In this document: piece by piece, positions 44,994 to 53,548 of the stretch
Numbering within the stretch: the stretch's first letter is position 1
Layout of the letters: the number at the start of each line of letters is the position of its first letter
Source: Nitrospinae bacterium bin107
GTDB taxonomy: Bacteria; UBA8248
Assembly: GCA_002238965.1 (NCBI GenBank)
Contig: MPNJ01000002.1
Coordinates: 67,001-131,000, forward strand
Reading direction: 5' to 3'
DNA: 64,000 nucleotides
Program-made: the position numbers and the translations under genes
Notes under the pieces: model-generated
The model's database searches: none
Told to the model about the DNA's origin: nothing
Seen by the model: the letters and a program-made list of their open reading frames with translations, nothing else

Positions 44994-45527
44994 TTGACGC
45001 AATCTGAAATCACATTCCGCGTTCTGGGCGTGGACCCCGGCCTTGGCGTCACGGGCTACGCCGTCTTGCGCCTCGACGAGGGCGAATACGAACCTCGCCT
45101 GGTGGATGGCGGCATCCTCAAGAGCGATTCAAACGCGGCGCTAGAGAAGCGCCTCTACGAGTTGCACAAGGACCTCGTTCACATCATCGAGACGAACGAA
45201 CCCCACGTCATGGCCGTGGAAAACCTCTACAGCCACTACAAGCACCCCCGCACCTCCATCATCATGGGACACGCGCGGGGGGTGATCTTCCTCGCCGCAT
45301 CGCAGGCGGGCGTTCCGGTGGTCAGCTACGCGGCGACCGAAATCAAGAAATCGCTCGTCGGCGCCGGACGCGCCACGAAGGCGCAGGTGCAGCACATGGT
45401 CCAGCAGCGACTCAGATTGCACGATTTGCCGGAACCCCCAGACGTGGCCGACGCCATTGCCGCGGCGTATTGCCACATCGACCGCAGCTACTTAAGAAGT
45501 GAGCAGGCGGTCGGGAGTAAAGCATGA
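44994..45527 (+). CDS. ruvC: Holliday junction endonuclease RuvC
   Basis: The 177-residue protein has all acidic catalytic residues: FRVLGVDPGLGVTGYAVL near residue 8, AVENLYSHYKHPRTS near 73 and PDVADAIAAAYCH near 148, plus KSLVGAGRATKAQVQ before the last. It cleaves Holliday junctions as a dimer. The start is TTG 44994; no ATG or GTG gives the conserved N-terminus, and no ribosome-binding site is seen because a hairpin and U-run occupy the leader. Its stop overlaps the ruvA start (ATGA). Confidence 0.96.
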   Translation: MTQSEITFRVLGVDPGLGVTGYAVLRLDEGEYEPRLVDGGILKSDSNAALEKRLYELHKDLVHIIETNEPHVMAVENLYSHYKHPRTSIIMGHARGVIFLAASQAGVPVVSYAATEIKKSLVGAGRATKAQVQHMVQQRLRLHDLPEPPDVADAIAAAYCHIDRSYLRSEQAVGSKA

Positions 45528-46159
45528 TCCGACAGATATCGGGGGAGATTATCGACGTCCAGGCCGAATGCGTCATCCTCAAGACTTCAGCCGGCATCGG
45601 GTATGAAATACAGGTGGGCGGATACGCGGTGCATGAGCTACAGGCGCTCATGGGCGCGCGCGAGGCGGTGGAGCTCCACACCCATCATTACCTGGAGGGA
45701 AACGTGGCCACTGGTCAGCTCCTGCCCCGGCTGGTGGGTTTCCTCTCGGCGGAAGAAAGAGCGTTTTTCCTGTCGTTTATTAAAGTGCCCGGCATCAGCC
45801 CCAAAAGCGGGGTGCGGGCGATGAGCCTCCCCCCCCTTCAGATCGCAGAAGCCATCGCGACGGCGAACACCGTCATGCTCACCAAACTGCCCGGCATCGG
45901 CAGAAAAAAAGCCGAACAGGTAATCTCCACGCTCAGAGAGGAAATTGCGGAACTTCAACTGGCGCGCGATATCGAGGTTCCATCGGACGAACACCGCGAC
46001 GCCACGCCCCTGCATGGCGACGTCATGGCCGTGCTGGTGGGACAGTTGGGCTACCGAACGCCCGAGGCGGAGAATCTCGTGGAGCGCGCCGTCGCCTCGC
46101 TGGGAGCTGAGGCGGAGGCCGAAGCGATCTTGCAGGAAGTGTTCCGGCTGAGCCGATAG
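45524..46159 (+). CDS. ruvA: Holliday junction branch migration protein RuvA
   Basis: The 211-residue protein begins MIRQISGEIIDVQAECVIL, the OB-fold domain I of RuvA, followed by two helix-hairpin-helix motifs (SFIKVPGISPKSGVRAMS near residue 80 and LTKLPGIGRKKAEQVI near 125) and the C-terminal domain III that binds RuvB (VLVGQLGYRTPEAENLVERA). It forms the tetramer that holds the four-way junction. Start overlaps the end of ruvC by four bases, so they are coupled; ruvB follows 10 bases later. Confidence 0.96.
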   Translation: MIRQISGEIIDVQAECVILKTSAGIGYEIQVGGYAVHELQALMGAREAVELHTHHYLEGNVATGQLLPRLVGFLSAEERAFFLSFIKVPGISPKSGVRAMSLPPLQIAEAIATANTVMLTKLPGIGRKKAEQVISTLREEIAELQLARDIEVPSDEHRDATPLHGDVMAVLVGQLGYRTPEAENLVERAVASLGAEAEAEAILQEVFRLSR

Positions 46160-46169
46160 GGAGAAAACC

Positions 46170-47234
46170 ATGGTCATCGAGCGGCGCGTGAGCGCGAAGG
46201 CGGCGAGCCCGGCGGAAGAGCGAACCTTCACCTCGCTGAGGCCCACGCAGCTTGAAGAATACGTGGGCCAGACCGACCTGGTGGCGAAACTGCGTATTGC
46301 GCTCGAGGCCTCGCGCAGAAGAAACGAGCCCCTGGGCCACATTCTCTTCCACGGGCCGCCGGGTCTCGGGAAAACCACGCTTTCGCACATCATCTCGGAG
46401 GAAATGGGAACGCGCCTCGTCAAGACCTCCGGCCCTTCTCTCTCCAGACCGGCCGACCTCATGGGAATACTCACGGGCCTCCAGCAGGGAGACGTGCTGT
46501 TCATCGACGAGATCCACCGCATGCCCAGCGCGGTGGAGGAATTCCTCTACCCCGCGATGGAGGACTACCGCGTGGACTTCGTCGTCGATAGCGGACCCAT
46601 GGCCCGCACCATCAATTTCCCGCTCAAGATATTCACGGCCGTGGGCGCCACGACGCGCCCCGGCGCCCTGACCGCCGCTCTGAGAGAACGCTTCTATCTC
46701 GTCTACCACGTGGATTTTTACTCCGAGGAAGAACTCGTGCAGATACTCCTGCGGAGCGCCGTTCGTCTCGAAATTCCGATTGAAGAAGAGGCGGCGCGCG
46801 AACTCGCACGAAGAAGCCGGGGCACGCCGCGCACGGCGAACCGCCTCCTGCTCTGGACGCGCGATTTCTGCCAGGCGCGTGGGGATGACGCCATCACCCT
46901 CACCAGTGCGCGCGAGGCGCTCGCCATGGAAGGCGTGGACGAGTTGGGTCTGGACGCGCTGGACAGGAAATATCTGAGGACGATCATCGATCAATACGGC
47001 GGCGGCCCGGTGGGGGTGGAGGCCATCGCCGCCACCATGAACGAGGAGACGGACACCCTGGTGGACATGGTGGAGCCTTTCCTGCTGCGGGCGGGTTTCG
47101 TCCAGCGCACGCGCGGCGGCAGGCGCGCGCCATCGGCGGCGTATTCGCATCTGGGCGTCGCGCTGCCCAAAGGTGTCCAGCGGGATCTTTGGGAGGGCGC
47201 CGCGAAGGATGAGGAAACCGAAACATCCCCTTAA
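46170..47234 (+). CDS. ruvB: Holliday junction DNA helicase RuvB
   Basis: The 354-residue AAA+ motor has Walker A HGPPGLGKTTLSHI near residue 64, Walker B LFIDEIHRMP near 112, sensor motif GATTRPGALTAALRERF near 155 with the arginine finger, and the C-terminal winged helix (LDRKYLRTIIDQYGGGPVG near 258; FVQRTRGGRRAP). It drives branch migration with RuvA. GGGAGAAAACC precedes the ATG. DUF2905 follows 15 bases later. Confidence 0.97.
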   Translation: MVIERRVSAKAASPAEERTFTSLRPTQLEEYVGQTDLVAKLRIALEASRRRNEPLGHILFHGPPGLGKTTLSHIISEEMGTRLVKTSGPSLSRPADLMGILTGLQQGDVLFIDEIHRMPSAVEEFLYPAMEDYRVDFVVDSGPMARTINFPLKIFTAVGATTRPGALTAALRERFYLVYHVDFYSEEELVQILLRSAVRLEIPIEEEAARELARRSRGTPRTANRLLLWTRDFCQARGDDAITLTSAREALAMEGVDELGLDALDRKYLRTIIDQYGGGPVGVEAIAATMNEETDTLVDMVEPFLLRAGFVQRTRGGRRAPSAAYSHLGVALPKGVQRDLWEGAAKDEETETSP

Positions 47235-47249
47235 GAGGACAGATAGCAG

Positions 47250-47474
47250 ATGGAGCCTTTCGGCGGTTTTGGAAAAGCGCTGATTCTGCTCGGCGCGGTT
47301 TTGATGGTCCTGGGAGTGGTGTTCGTCTTGGCGCCCAAGATTCCGTTTCTGGGAAAACTGCCGGGCGACATTCACTTGCGGGGGAAGAACTGGAGTTTTT
47401 CCTTCCCGGTGGTGACCTGCATCGTGATCAGCATCGTGCTGACGCTGCTCTTGAACCTTTTTTCGAGAAGATGA
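47250..47474 (+). CDS. DUF2905-family small membrane protein
   Basis: The 74-residue protein has two transmembrane segments (ALILLGAVLMVLGVVFVLAP and VVTCIVISIVLTLLLNLF) joined by FLGKLPGDIHLRGKNWSFSF, which is the DUF2905 signature (G-x-LPGDI-x-x-x-x-x-N). Function is unknown, but the family often follows ruvB, as here. AGGACAGATAGCAG precedes the ATG. It is the last gene of the yebC-ruvCAB operon and converges on the SDR gene 11 bp away. Confidence 0.9.
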   Translation: MEPFGGFGKALILLGAVLMVLGVVFVLAPKIPFLGKLPGDIHLRGKNWSFSFPVVTCIVISIVLTLLLNLFSRR

Positions 47475-47485
47475 CCTAGCGCGTC

Positions 47486-48250
47486 CTACTTCCAGCCCCC
47501 GCCGCCGTTCACGTACACGGTGTCCGCCGTCATGAACCCGCACGCATCCGAGCACATGAACAACACCAGCTCACCAATCTCTTCCGGCGTACCGAAGCGG
47601 CCCATCGGTATCTGAGCGCGCATCGACTCCCTGAGTTCCTCCGAGGAGACGTCGTGAAACGGCGTGTCGATGGGTCCGGGCGATATGGACATGCACCGGA
47701 TGCCCCTGTCCGCATACTCGCGGCCCACGCCCATGCTCATCGTGACCACCGCGCCCTTGGCCGCTGCGTAGTGCACCGAGTGGCCCGGCCCTCCGCGCTT
47801 GTGCGCCATGCTCCCGATGTTGACGATGACGCCCCCGCCGTTATCGAGCATTTCGGGAATCGCGGCCTGCATACAGTAGAAAACACCCTTGACGTTCAGG
47901 TCGAACGTCCGCTCCCACAGGTCGTCTTCTATTCCTAAAAAATCAGAACGGCGCAGAGCGGCGCCTGCAGAATTGAGCGAAAAATCGACCCGGCCGAACC
48001 TCTCCTTGGCGCGCCTCGTCATGTCGAACGCTTCTTCGCGCGATGTGACGTCCACCTTCATGTGAACGCCCCGGCCTCCGTTCTCCGTAACGCGCTCGGC
48101 GACATCGGCTGCGCCTTCCTCATCCAGGTCCGCGCAGAATACGTTGGCTCCCTCGCGCCCGAAAATGAGCGAGGTCTCCTTTCCGATGCCGCTGGCTGCG
48201 CCGGTGACGATGATGGTTTTTCCCGCGAAAAATTCAGGTGTCCTGGGCAT
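47486..48250 (-). CDS. Short-chain dehydrogenase/reductase
   Basis: The 254-residue SDR has the NAD(P) motif IIVTGAASGIGKETSLIFG at residues 12-30, LNSAGAALRR near 90, the catalytic serine region IVNIGSMAHKRGGPGHSVHY with YAAAKGA (tyrosine and lysine) near 158, and a typical C-terminus CGFMTADTVYVNGGGGWK. An aspartate (FCADLDEE) follows the second strand, favouring NAD. Substrate unknown. It is 38 bp downstream of the PGDH-like gene on the same strand, so they may be cotranscribed. Confidence 0.9.
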   Translation of the reverse strand: MPRTPEFFAGKTIIVTGAASGIGKETSLIFGREGANVFCADLDEEGAADVAERVTENGGRGVHMKVDVTSREEAFDMTRRAKERFGRVDFSLNSAGAALRRSDFLGIEDDLWERTFDLNVKGVFYCMQAAIPEMLDNGGGVIVNIGSMAHKRGGPGHSVHYAAAKGAVVTMSMGVGREYADRGIRCMSISPGPIDTPFHDVSSEELRESMRAQIPMGRFGTPEEIGELVLFMCSDACGFMTADTVYVNGGGGWK

Positions 48251-48287
48251 TCATTAACTCCAATTGTTAGAAGAGTCTTTTCCCGGT

Positions 48288-49289
48288 TTACGCGTTCGCG
48301 TCGGCGGTGATGATGCGCTGCATCTCGTATTCCTCATCCGGCACGAGTCCCGGAATCGGCTTGCCCGCCAGAAAGCATAGTACGTTTTCCGTCGCATCCA
48401 GCTCCATCTGCAGGCGCGAGGAACGCGCACGCGCGCCCAGGTGCGCTGTGAGAATACAGTTGGGCGCTCCCACGAGGACGCCCCGGTAGGGCTCTTCAGG
48501 GAAAACGTCGATGCCTGCGCCCCCCAAGTGGCCCGAGCGCATCGCGCGCGCAAGTGCCTCATCGTCCACGATGACGCCGCGCGCCGTGTTGATGAGAAAA
48601 GCGCCTTTTTTCATCATCGCAATCTCGTCTTCCCCCACCATGTGAATCGTCTTCGGCGTGGCCGGAACGTGTAAGGAGACAGCATCGGCGCGCCGGTAGA
48701 TTTCTTCTTTCTCGGCCCATTCCACACCGTAGCGCTCGCCGAATTCGACATCGGGAACGAGATCGTTCGCGATGATTTTCGCCCCGAAACCCGATGCCTG
48801 GCGTATCACCCGCTTGCCGATGCGCCCCACGCCGATGACGCCCAGGGTGATCTCATCGAGCGTGCGGCCCATGTACTGAAGCCACTCGCCGCGCAATAGC
48901 GCGTCATGAGAGTGATGTACGCCGCGCAGGAGCGAGAGCAGGTGGCTCAGCGTCAGTTCCGCCACGGCTTGCGAGTTGGCCCCGGGGGTGTTCGCAACGA
49001 GAATGTTCCGCTCGCGGGCGGCGTTCAGGTCCACCGTCTCGAGGCCCACCGTGGCGCGCGAAATGAAGCGAAGACCTTTCGCCAGATCCAGTATTCTTGG
49101 ATTGAATGGTTCCAGGCCTGCGATGACGGCGTCGAAGCCATCGCGAATCATCTCGGCGAATTCATCTTCGTTCGGCCGCTTGCCCAGCGTGTTGCGCACG
49201 TACTCCACCCCTGCGCTTTCGAGCATCTCGACGGGCTTGGGGTCGATTTCCCCAAACGGCGTGGTGGAGACGAGTATGCGGGGAGTCAT
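48288..49289 (-). CDS. D-3-phosphoglycerate dehydrogenase-like 2-hydroxyacid dehydrogenase
   Basis: I use ATG 49289 (MTPRILVSTTPFGEIDPKPV) with GGGAGATTTTTT upstream; the frame is open further 5' but lacks a site. The 333-residue protein has GVIGVGRIGKRVIRQASGFG near residue 148, arginine in LINTARGVIVDDEAL near 236, glutamate in DVFPEEPYRGV near 267 and histidine in LTAHLGARARSSRL near 285. There is no ACT domain, so serine feedback is not expected and another keto-acid substrate is possible. It follows a divergent acyl-CoA dehydrogenase gene. Confidence 0.88.
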   Translation of the reverse strand: MTPRILVSTTPFGEIDPKPVEMLESAGVEYVRNTLGKRPNEDEFAEMIRDGFDAVIAGLEPFNPRILDLAKGLRFISRATVGLETVDLNAARERNILVANTPGANSQAVAELTLSHLLSLLRGVHHSHDALLRGEWLQYMGRTLDEITLGVIGVGRIGKRVIRQASGFGAKIIANDLVPDVEFGERYGVEWAEKEEIYRRADAVSLHVPATPKTIHMVGEDEIAMMKKGAFLINTARGVIVDDEALARAMRSGHLGGAGIDVFPEEPYRGVLVGAPNCILTAHLGARARSSRLQMELDATENVLCFLAGKPIPGLVPDEEYEMQRIITADANA

Positions 49290-49661
49290 AAAAAATCTCC
49301 CGAAAATCTCGAGAAACGAAACCAACCCGTATAGCGGCTGGTGCAAGAATTATCTCAATGGGTTAAAGTATGAAAACCCAGCGGAGATTACATGCCTCGA
49401 TGAAACGCTGTCAAACTCAAAGAGGCATCTGATAGAATCGATATCCATCCCCCGGCGGAGGAAGTGCGCCTTTTCCCATGAGGCGCGCTCGACCTCCAAA
49501 TTTATGCCGGCGTAGCAGTGTGATGAAAATCGTCGATTGATGGAGATTTTGATGAGTTGAACACGAGATTCGTCGAGCATGTCCTCTCGCTCGACCCTGA
49601 ATCAGAACGCCGTCTGGATGATCGAGGCGGGCGCTTTTCGCCTCGATGAACAGGAGGAAAA
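49290..49661. other. Divergent promoter region with 5' UTR hairpin
   Basis: This gap holds the promoters of the PGDH-like gene and the divergent flavoprotein gene and is AT-richer than its surroundings. A nine-bp perfect stem (ATCGAGGCG at 49621-49629 with CGCCTCGAT at 49639-49647, loop GGCGCTTTT) sits just before the ribosome-binding site CAGGAGGAAAA of the gene at 49662. I see no coding frame here that looks real. Confidence 0.5.
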
Positions 49662-50885
49662 ATGATGGGTCCCACAACCGCGGCGAGTGAGTCATACGAA
49701 ACGCTGATGGATCTGAAATACGACAAACAGATCATCGACAAAATTAAAGCCCTCACGCCACAGATGGAAGAGATGGCGGCCGAAATCGACCGAGAAGGCC
49801 GCTTCCCCACCGAGAACTACAAACTGCTCACCGACGCAGGCCTGAACGCCCTTTGCATCCCCGAAGAATGGGGCGGCTCGGGCGCGAATTCCCTCACCTA
49901 CAACATGGCGCTCGCAGAACTGGGCAAGGCGTGCGCCTCCACCGCGCTGACCTGGAACATGCACCAGACCTGCGTGAGCCTCTTTTTCGACCTGGCGAAC
50001 GATGAGCAGAAAAAGCGCGTCCTCCCCGACATCGTCGAGAACGGCAAGCTGTTTTCCTCCGTCACGGCGGAACGCGGTATGAGCTTCCGGCACCTCGTGA
50101 CGCTCAAGTCCATCTTCTCCCCCGTCGAGGGCGGCTATCGGCTGAGCGGCAGGAAGATTTCCGCCTCGATTGGCGAGCACGCCGATTACTATTTCACCAC
50201 CGGGTTCCTGGAAGGTAAAAAAACCGCCGCCGAGGCCATCATGACCGCCGTACTTCACAAGGATTACGGAGGTTCATCCGTACAGGTGGTGTGGGACACC
50301 ATGTCGATGCGGGGAACGGCGAGCGACGACATCATCTTCGAGGATACCTTCGTGCCGAACGAGGACATCCTGGGGGGTGAGAACTTCATCGGCGCGCTGG
50401 GGAAAATCGACATCACCATGTTCCACTTAGGCTTTGCCGCCGCCTACCTCGGCATCGCGGAGGGGGCCTACAATCACCTAGTCGAATATGTGAAAACAAC
50501 GCAGTACCCGCCCAACCCCGAACCCTTGAGTCACAACGAGATGTACCAGAGCAACATCGGCGAGTTGAGCTCCGAACTCAGGGCCGCGCGGATGCTCCTC
50601 TACGAGGCCTGTCACGTGAAGGAACAGGGCGACGGCATGGCGAACCAGAACACGGTGAAAACCGTCATGCAGTCCAAATACATCTCGTGCGAGGTCTGCG
50701 CCAAGGTGGTGCAGCACGCGATGCGGCTCGTGGGGGGCCGCTCCATCGCGCGGCGTTATCCCTTCGAGAGATTCTACAGAGAGGGCATCACCGGCGTCGT
50801 GATGCCGCCCGCGAACTCGCGCTGCATCGAGGTGGCCGGCTGCATCGAATGCGGTATCACGGGCATGATACTGCAATACGGCTAG
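49662..50885 (+). CDS. Acyl-CoA dehydrogenase-fold flavoprotein
   Basis: The 407-residue protein has the acyl-CoA dehydrogenase fold: DAGLNALCIPEEWGGSGANS near residue 57, a middle domain with RLSGRKISASIGEHADYY near 160, and a C-terminal helical domain with HAMRLVGGRSIARRYPFERF near 352. The end reads REGITGVVMPPANSRCIE instead of the usual catalytic-glutamate loop, a pattern found in flavin monooxygenase-like branches (for example sulfur-acquisition oxygenases), so it may not dehydrogenate acyl-CoA. CAGGAGGAAAA precedes the ATG. Confidence 0.82.
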   Translation: MMGPTTAASESYETLMDLKYDKQIIDKIKALTPQMEEMAAEIDREGRFPTENYKLLTDAGLNALCIPEEWGGSGANSLTYNMALAELGKACASTALTWNMHQTCVSLFFDLANDEQKKRVLPDIVENGKLFSSVTAERGMSFRHLVTLKSIFSPVEGGYRLSGRKISASIGEHADYYFTTGFLEGKKTAAEAIMTAVLHKDYGGSSVQVVWDTMSMRGTASDDIIFEDTFVPNEDILGGENFIGALGKIDITMFHLGFAAAYLGIAEGAYNHLVEYVKTTQYPPNPEPLSHNEMYQSNIGELSSELRAARMLLYEACHVKEQGDGMANQNTVKTVMQSKYISCEVCAKVVQHAMRLVGGRSIARRYPFERFYREGITGVVMPPANSRCIEVAGCIECGITGMILQYG

Positions 50886-50932
50886 GGGGCATCATCCCCG
50901 GGGGAGTTCCGTCTGTCGGGGGATATCGAGTA

Positions 50933-51274
50933 TTACTCCAGTAGCGAAATAGGACGGCGGCCGGCGAACCCACCATCGTAGCTGTGAAAATGTTCGATGT
51001 CGTCCTCGCCGAGCTTCCAGCAGTAGTAATAGCCGTCTCCCGAATCGAAATCCGCCAGCCACAATCCTTTGACTTCAACCCCTAAGTTTCTGACGGACTC
51101 GACCCACTCGCCGACCGCGTCATTCATGAGTCCTTCGAGGCGTTTGACATCTTGCGATTCGTCTATGTCTTCGAGTTGTCCGCGCATCTCCTCGACGACG
51201 TCGTGGTAGTGTTGCGTCACTTCCTTGACCTGCGGCAGCAAATCGCGAGCTTCCTGAAGCGTAAAGATAGCCAT
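50933..51274 (-). CDS. DUF2203-family protein
   Basis: The ATG at 51274 has AAAGGAACCATA upstream and gives a 113-residue protein, MAIFTLQEARDLLPQVKEVT, rich in acidic helices, ending LGEDDIEHFHSYDGGFAGRRPI. The start TLQEARxLLPxV and the end (E-x-I-x-F-(H/W)-x-x-x-x-G-(Y/F)-x-G-R-x-P) are those of DUF2203, a widespread family of unknown function. It lies downstream of an acyl-CoA dehydrogenase gene on the same strand, 119 bp away. Confidence 0.8.
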   Translation of the reverse strand: MAIFTLQEARDLLPQVKEVTQHYHDVVEEMRGQLEDIDESQDVKRLEGLMNDAVGEWVESVRNLGVEVKGLWLADFDSGDGYYYCWKLGEDDIEHFHSYDGGFAGRRPISLLE

Positions 51275-51393
51275 TATGGTTCCTTTATCATACGGCCTGG
51301 GTTTAGCTGCTCCCTCGGGGAGGTTCCAGCCCCAATATGCCAAGCGAATGCGGGCCGCTTTGATGAGTTGCCCGCCCTTGGAGCGGGGTTATC

Positions 51394-52554
51394 TCACTCT
51401 CCCCTGCGCTGCGAAAATTTTCTCCCGAAAATACCCGAGGCGATCACGTTTCGCTGCGCCTGGGTGGTGCCGCCGCCGATGGTGAACATCCGCACGTCGC
51501 GCGCCATGCGCTCGATTGGCAGATCGCGCGAATAGCCGGCGGCCCCGAAAATCTGGAGCGCGTCGTTCGTCACCTTGATCGAGGCTTCGGCCGAAAACGT
51601 CTTGGCGATGGCGGCGAGGTTCATGTCGGGAAAGCCCGTCTTCGGGTCTTCCTGCACCGCCGCCCGGTGGAGGAGGAGCCGCGCGGCGTCAAGCTGGATT
51701 CGCCCGTCCGCCAGAATCCACTGAAGCCCCTGGAACTCCGATATCGGGCGTCCGAACTGGTGGCGTTTTTTCGCGTATTCCACCGCCTGTGCGAAGGCGC
51801 CCTCGGCGAGCCCTAAGGCCACCGTGCCTGCCCCCACCCGCTGGGCGTTGTAGGCGGCCATCAGGCGACCGAAGCCTACCGTCACCAGGTTTTCCCGGGG
51901 CACGCGGCAGTTCTCGAATATCTCCTCGCTCTCGGGGATTCCCCGCAAGCCCATCATGAAGGCGCGCTCGCCGATGCGGAAGCCCTCCGCGCCCAACTCC
52001 ACAATCAGGGCGCCGATTCCCTGCTCGTCCCCGCCGTGCACCACGCGGGCGAATACGAGGTTGATGTGGGAGACGCCCGCGCCGGTGATCCACTTCTTCT
52101 TGCCGTTCAGGATATATTCATCGCCGTCGAGCACGGCCCGCGTCGTCATGTCGGTGGCGGCGCTCCCCGCCTCGGGCTCGGTGATGACGATGGCGGGCTT
52201 GTCCCCCTGGAGCACCATGGGCAGATACTTTTTTTTCTGCTCCTCGGTGCCGTATTTGATGATCGCCCCCACCACGCCCATGTTGCTGTCCACCACGATG
52301 CGCCCCGTGATGCCGCAGACCTTGGCCATCTCCTCGACCACCAAAACAGCCTCGATGAGCGGGCGTTCGGGGCCGCCGAATTCCTCGGGGATGTTCATGC
52401 CCATGAAACCCGCATCCGCGAGTATACGGGCGTTCTCCCAGGGGTATTCCTCTGTCTGGTCCCAGAACGCCGCTTTGGGCGCTATCTTGCTGGTGGCGAT
52501 TTCGCGGGCTTTTTGCCGGATTTCCCGTTGAGATTCGGTGAGGTCGAAGTCCAC
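51394..52554 (-). CDS. Acyl-CoA dehydrogenase
   Basis: The 386-residue protein starts at GTG 52554 behind AAAGGAGGCCGCG. Blocks include MDFDLTESQREIRQKAREIA, FMGMNIPEEFGGPERPLIEA near residue 50, AIVITEPEAGSAATDMTT near 122 and QIFGAAGYSRDLPIERMARD near 342 followed by IGGGTTQAQRNVIA. The expected YEGT glutamate is glycine, so the base may lie elsewhere. It likely oxidises a short or branched acyl-CoA in the pathway of the operon upstream, from which it is separated by a 77-bp repeat. Confidence 0.88.
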   Translation of the reverse strand: MDFDLTESQREIRQKAREIATSKIAPKAAFWDQTEEYPWENARILADAGFMGMNIPEEFGGPERPLIEAVLVVEEMAKVCGITGRIVVDSNMGVVGAIIKYGTEEQKKKYLPMVLQGDKPAIVITEPEAGSAATDMTTRAVLDGDEYILNGKKKWITGAGVSHINLVFARVVHGGDEQGIGALIVELGAEGFRIGERAFMMGLRGIPESEEIFENCRVPRENLVTVGFGRLMAAYNAQRVGAGTVALGLAEGAFAQAVEYAKKRHQFGRPISEFQGLQWILADGRIQLDAARLLLHRAAVQEDPKTGFPDMNLAAIAKTFSAEASIKVTNDALQIFGAAGYSRDLPIERMARDVRMFTIGGGTTQAQRNVIASGIFGRKFSQRRGE

Positions 52555-52665
52555 CGCGGCCTCCTTTCAGTGATGGTGGAGGAAGGCTTGCGAGAATCTG
52601 TTATGCAACGACTCGCACGAGCGCGCAAGGGGGAATGCGGGAACCAGCGGGGTAACCCCGTAGGA

Positions 52666-52742
52666 TTGTAGAGACAACCTACAGTGGTTGTCCTGCCCCC
52701 TATGATTGTCCTTCACGAGGACAGGCACAGGGGCCTGTCCCT
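52666..52742. repeat. 77-bp dispersed inverted-repeat element, copy 2
   Basis: Same length and organisation as the element at 32657-32733: begins GTAGAGACAACC, contains GTGGTTGTCCTGCCC and ends GGGGCCTGTCCCTAC. Differences between copies fall largely in loops or keep pairing. It lies between two minus-strand genes of a CoA-ester cluster and could act as an intercistronic terminator or stabiliser. Confidence 0.7.
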
Positions 52743-52769
52743 ACGGAATGCGTATGGCCAACCCGCACC

Positions 52770-53525
52770 CTACCTCCCCGTAAAGCGCGGCGTTCTTTTC
52801 TCCTTGAAGGCGCGCACGCCTTCTCCGGCGTCCTCTGTCTCCAGGAGGCGCTTCAGGATCACGTCGCCGAAGCGAAGGGCGTCTTCCATCGTCATGTCGC
52901 GCGCGCGGACGGTGATCTCCTTGATGGCGCGCACCGCAAGGGGCGCGTTCGCCAGCACCTGACGCGCAATTTTCTCCGTTTCCTCCAGCACGTTCGCCCG
53001 GGGAACCACCTTGTTCACGAGGCCGAGTCTCAGCGCGGTTTCAGCGTCGATGGGCTCGCCGGTGAACAGATGGTAGTGCGCGAGATTGAAGGGCAGTTGC
53101 TTCGCCAGGAGAATCGGCCCGCTGACGGAAGAGATGCCGCGCATCACCTGGGGCCAGCCGAGTTGCGTGTCCTCGGCCATGACGCGCACGTCGCAGGAGA
53201 GCGCGATGCCTGCCCCGCCCGCCAAGCAAAACCCGTTGATCGCCGCGAAGCAGGGCTTAAAAAGTTCCATGATGACCTGATATAGGTCGGAAACGGGTTT
53301 CACCTCCCTGTCTTCGGGCGGCGGCTCGGTGAGGTCGTGCCCGCTCGAGAAGGCCTTGCCCTCGCCGGTTATCAGACAACCCCACACATTTGGGTCGCGC
53401 TCCATCTCGTCGAAGAGCGCGAAGATGCGCTCGCTCATCTCATGGTTGATCGCGTTCATCTTCTCCGGCCTGTTCAATTTGATATAGGCCAGCTTCTCCC
53501 TCACCTCATATTCAACCAACGCCAT
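52770..53525 (-). CDS. Enoyl-CoA hydratase/isomerase family protein
   Basis: The 251-residue crotonase-fold protein has KLNRPEKMNAINHEMSERIF near residue 17, the oxyanion-hole segment AFSSGHDLTEPPPEDR near 58 and FAAINGFCLAGGAGIALSCD near 95, then GWPQVMRGISSVSGPILLAK near 122. Of the two catalytic glutamates of classical hydratase neither is clear (GVMRGIS region reads VMRGISS), so isomerase or another crotonase reaction is possible. GAGAGGACGAC precedes the ATG. It is 23 bp downstream of the HAD gene. Confidence 0.87.
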   Translation of the reverse strand: MALVEYEVREKLAYIKLNRPEKMNAINHEMSERIFALFDEMERDPNVWGCLITGEGKAFSSGHDLTEPPPEDREVKPVSDLYQVIMELFKPCFAAINGFCLAGGAGIALSCDVRVMAEDTQLGWPQVMRGISSVSGPILLAKQLPFNLAHYHLFTGEPIDAETALRLGLVNKVVPRANVLEETEKIARQVLANAPLAVRAIKEITVRARDMTMEDALRFGDVILKRLLETEDAGEGVRAFKEKRTPRFTGR

Positions 53526-53548
53526 GTCGTCCTCTCTGTTTCTTAAAG

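Noticed and set aside
46023-47555. 510-codon open frame antisense to ruvB and DUF2905
   Set aside because: It covers genes with complete family motifs in the opposite strand; composition is that of a shadow frame.
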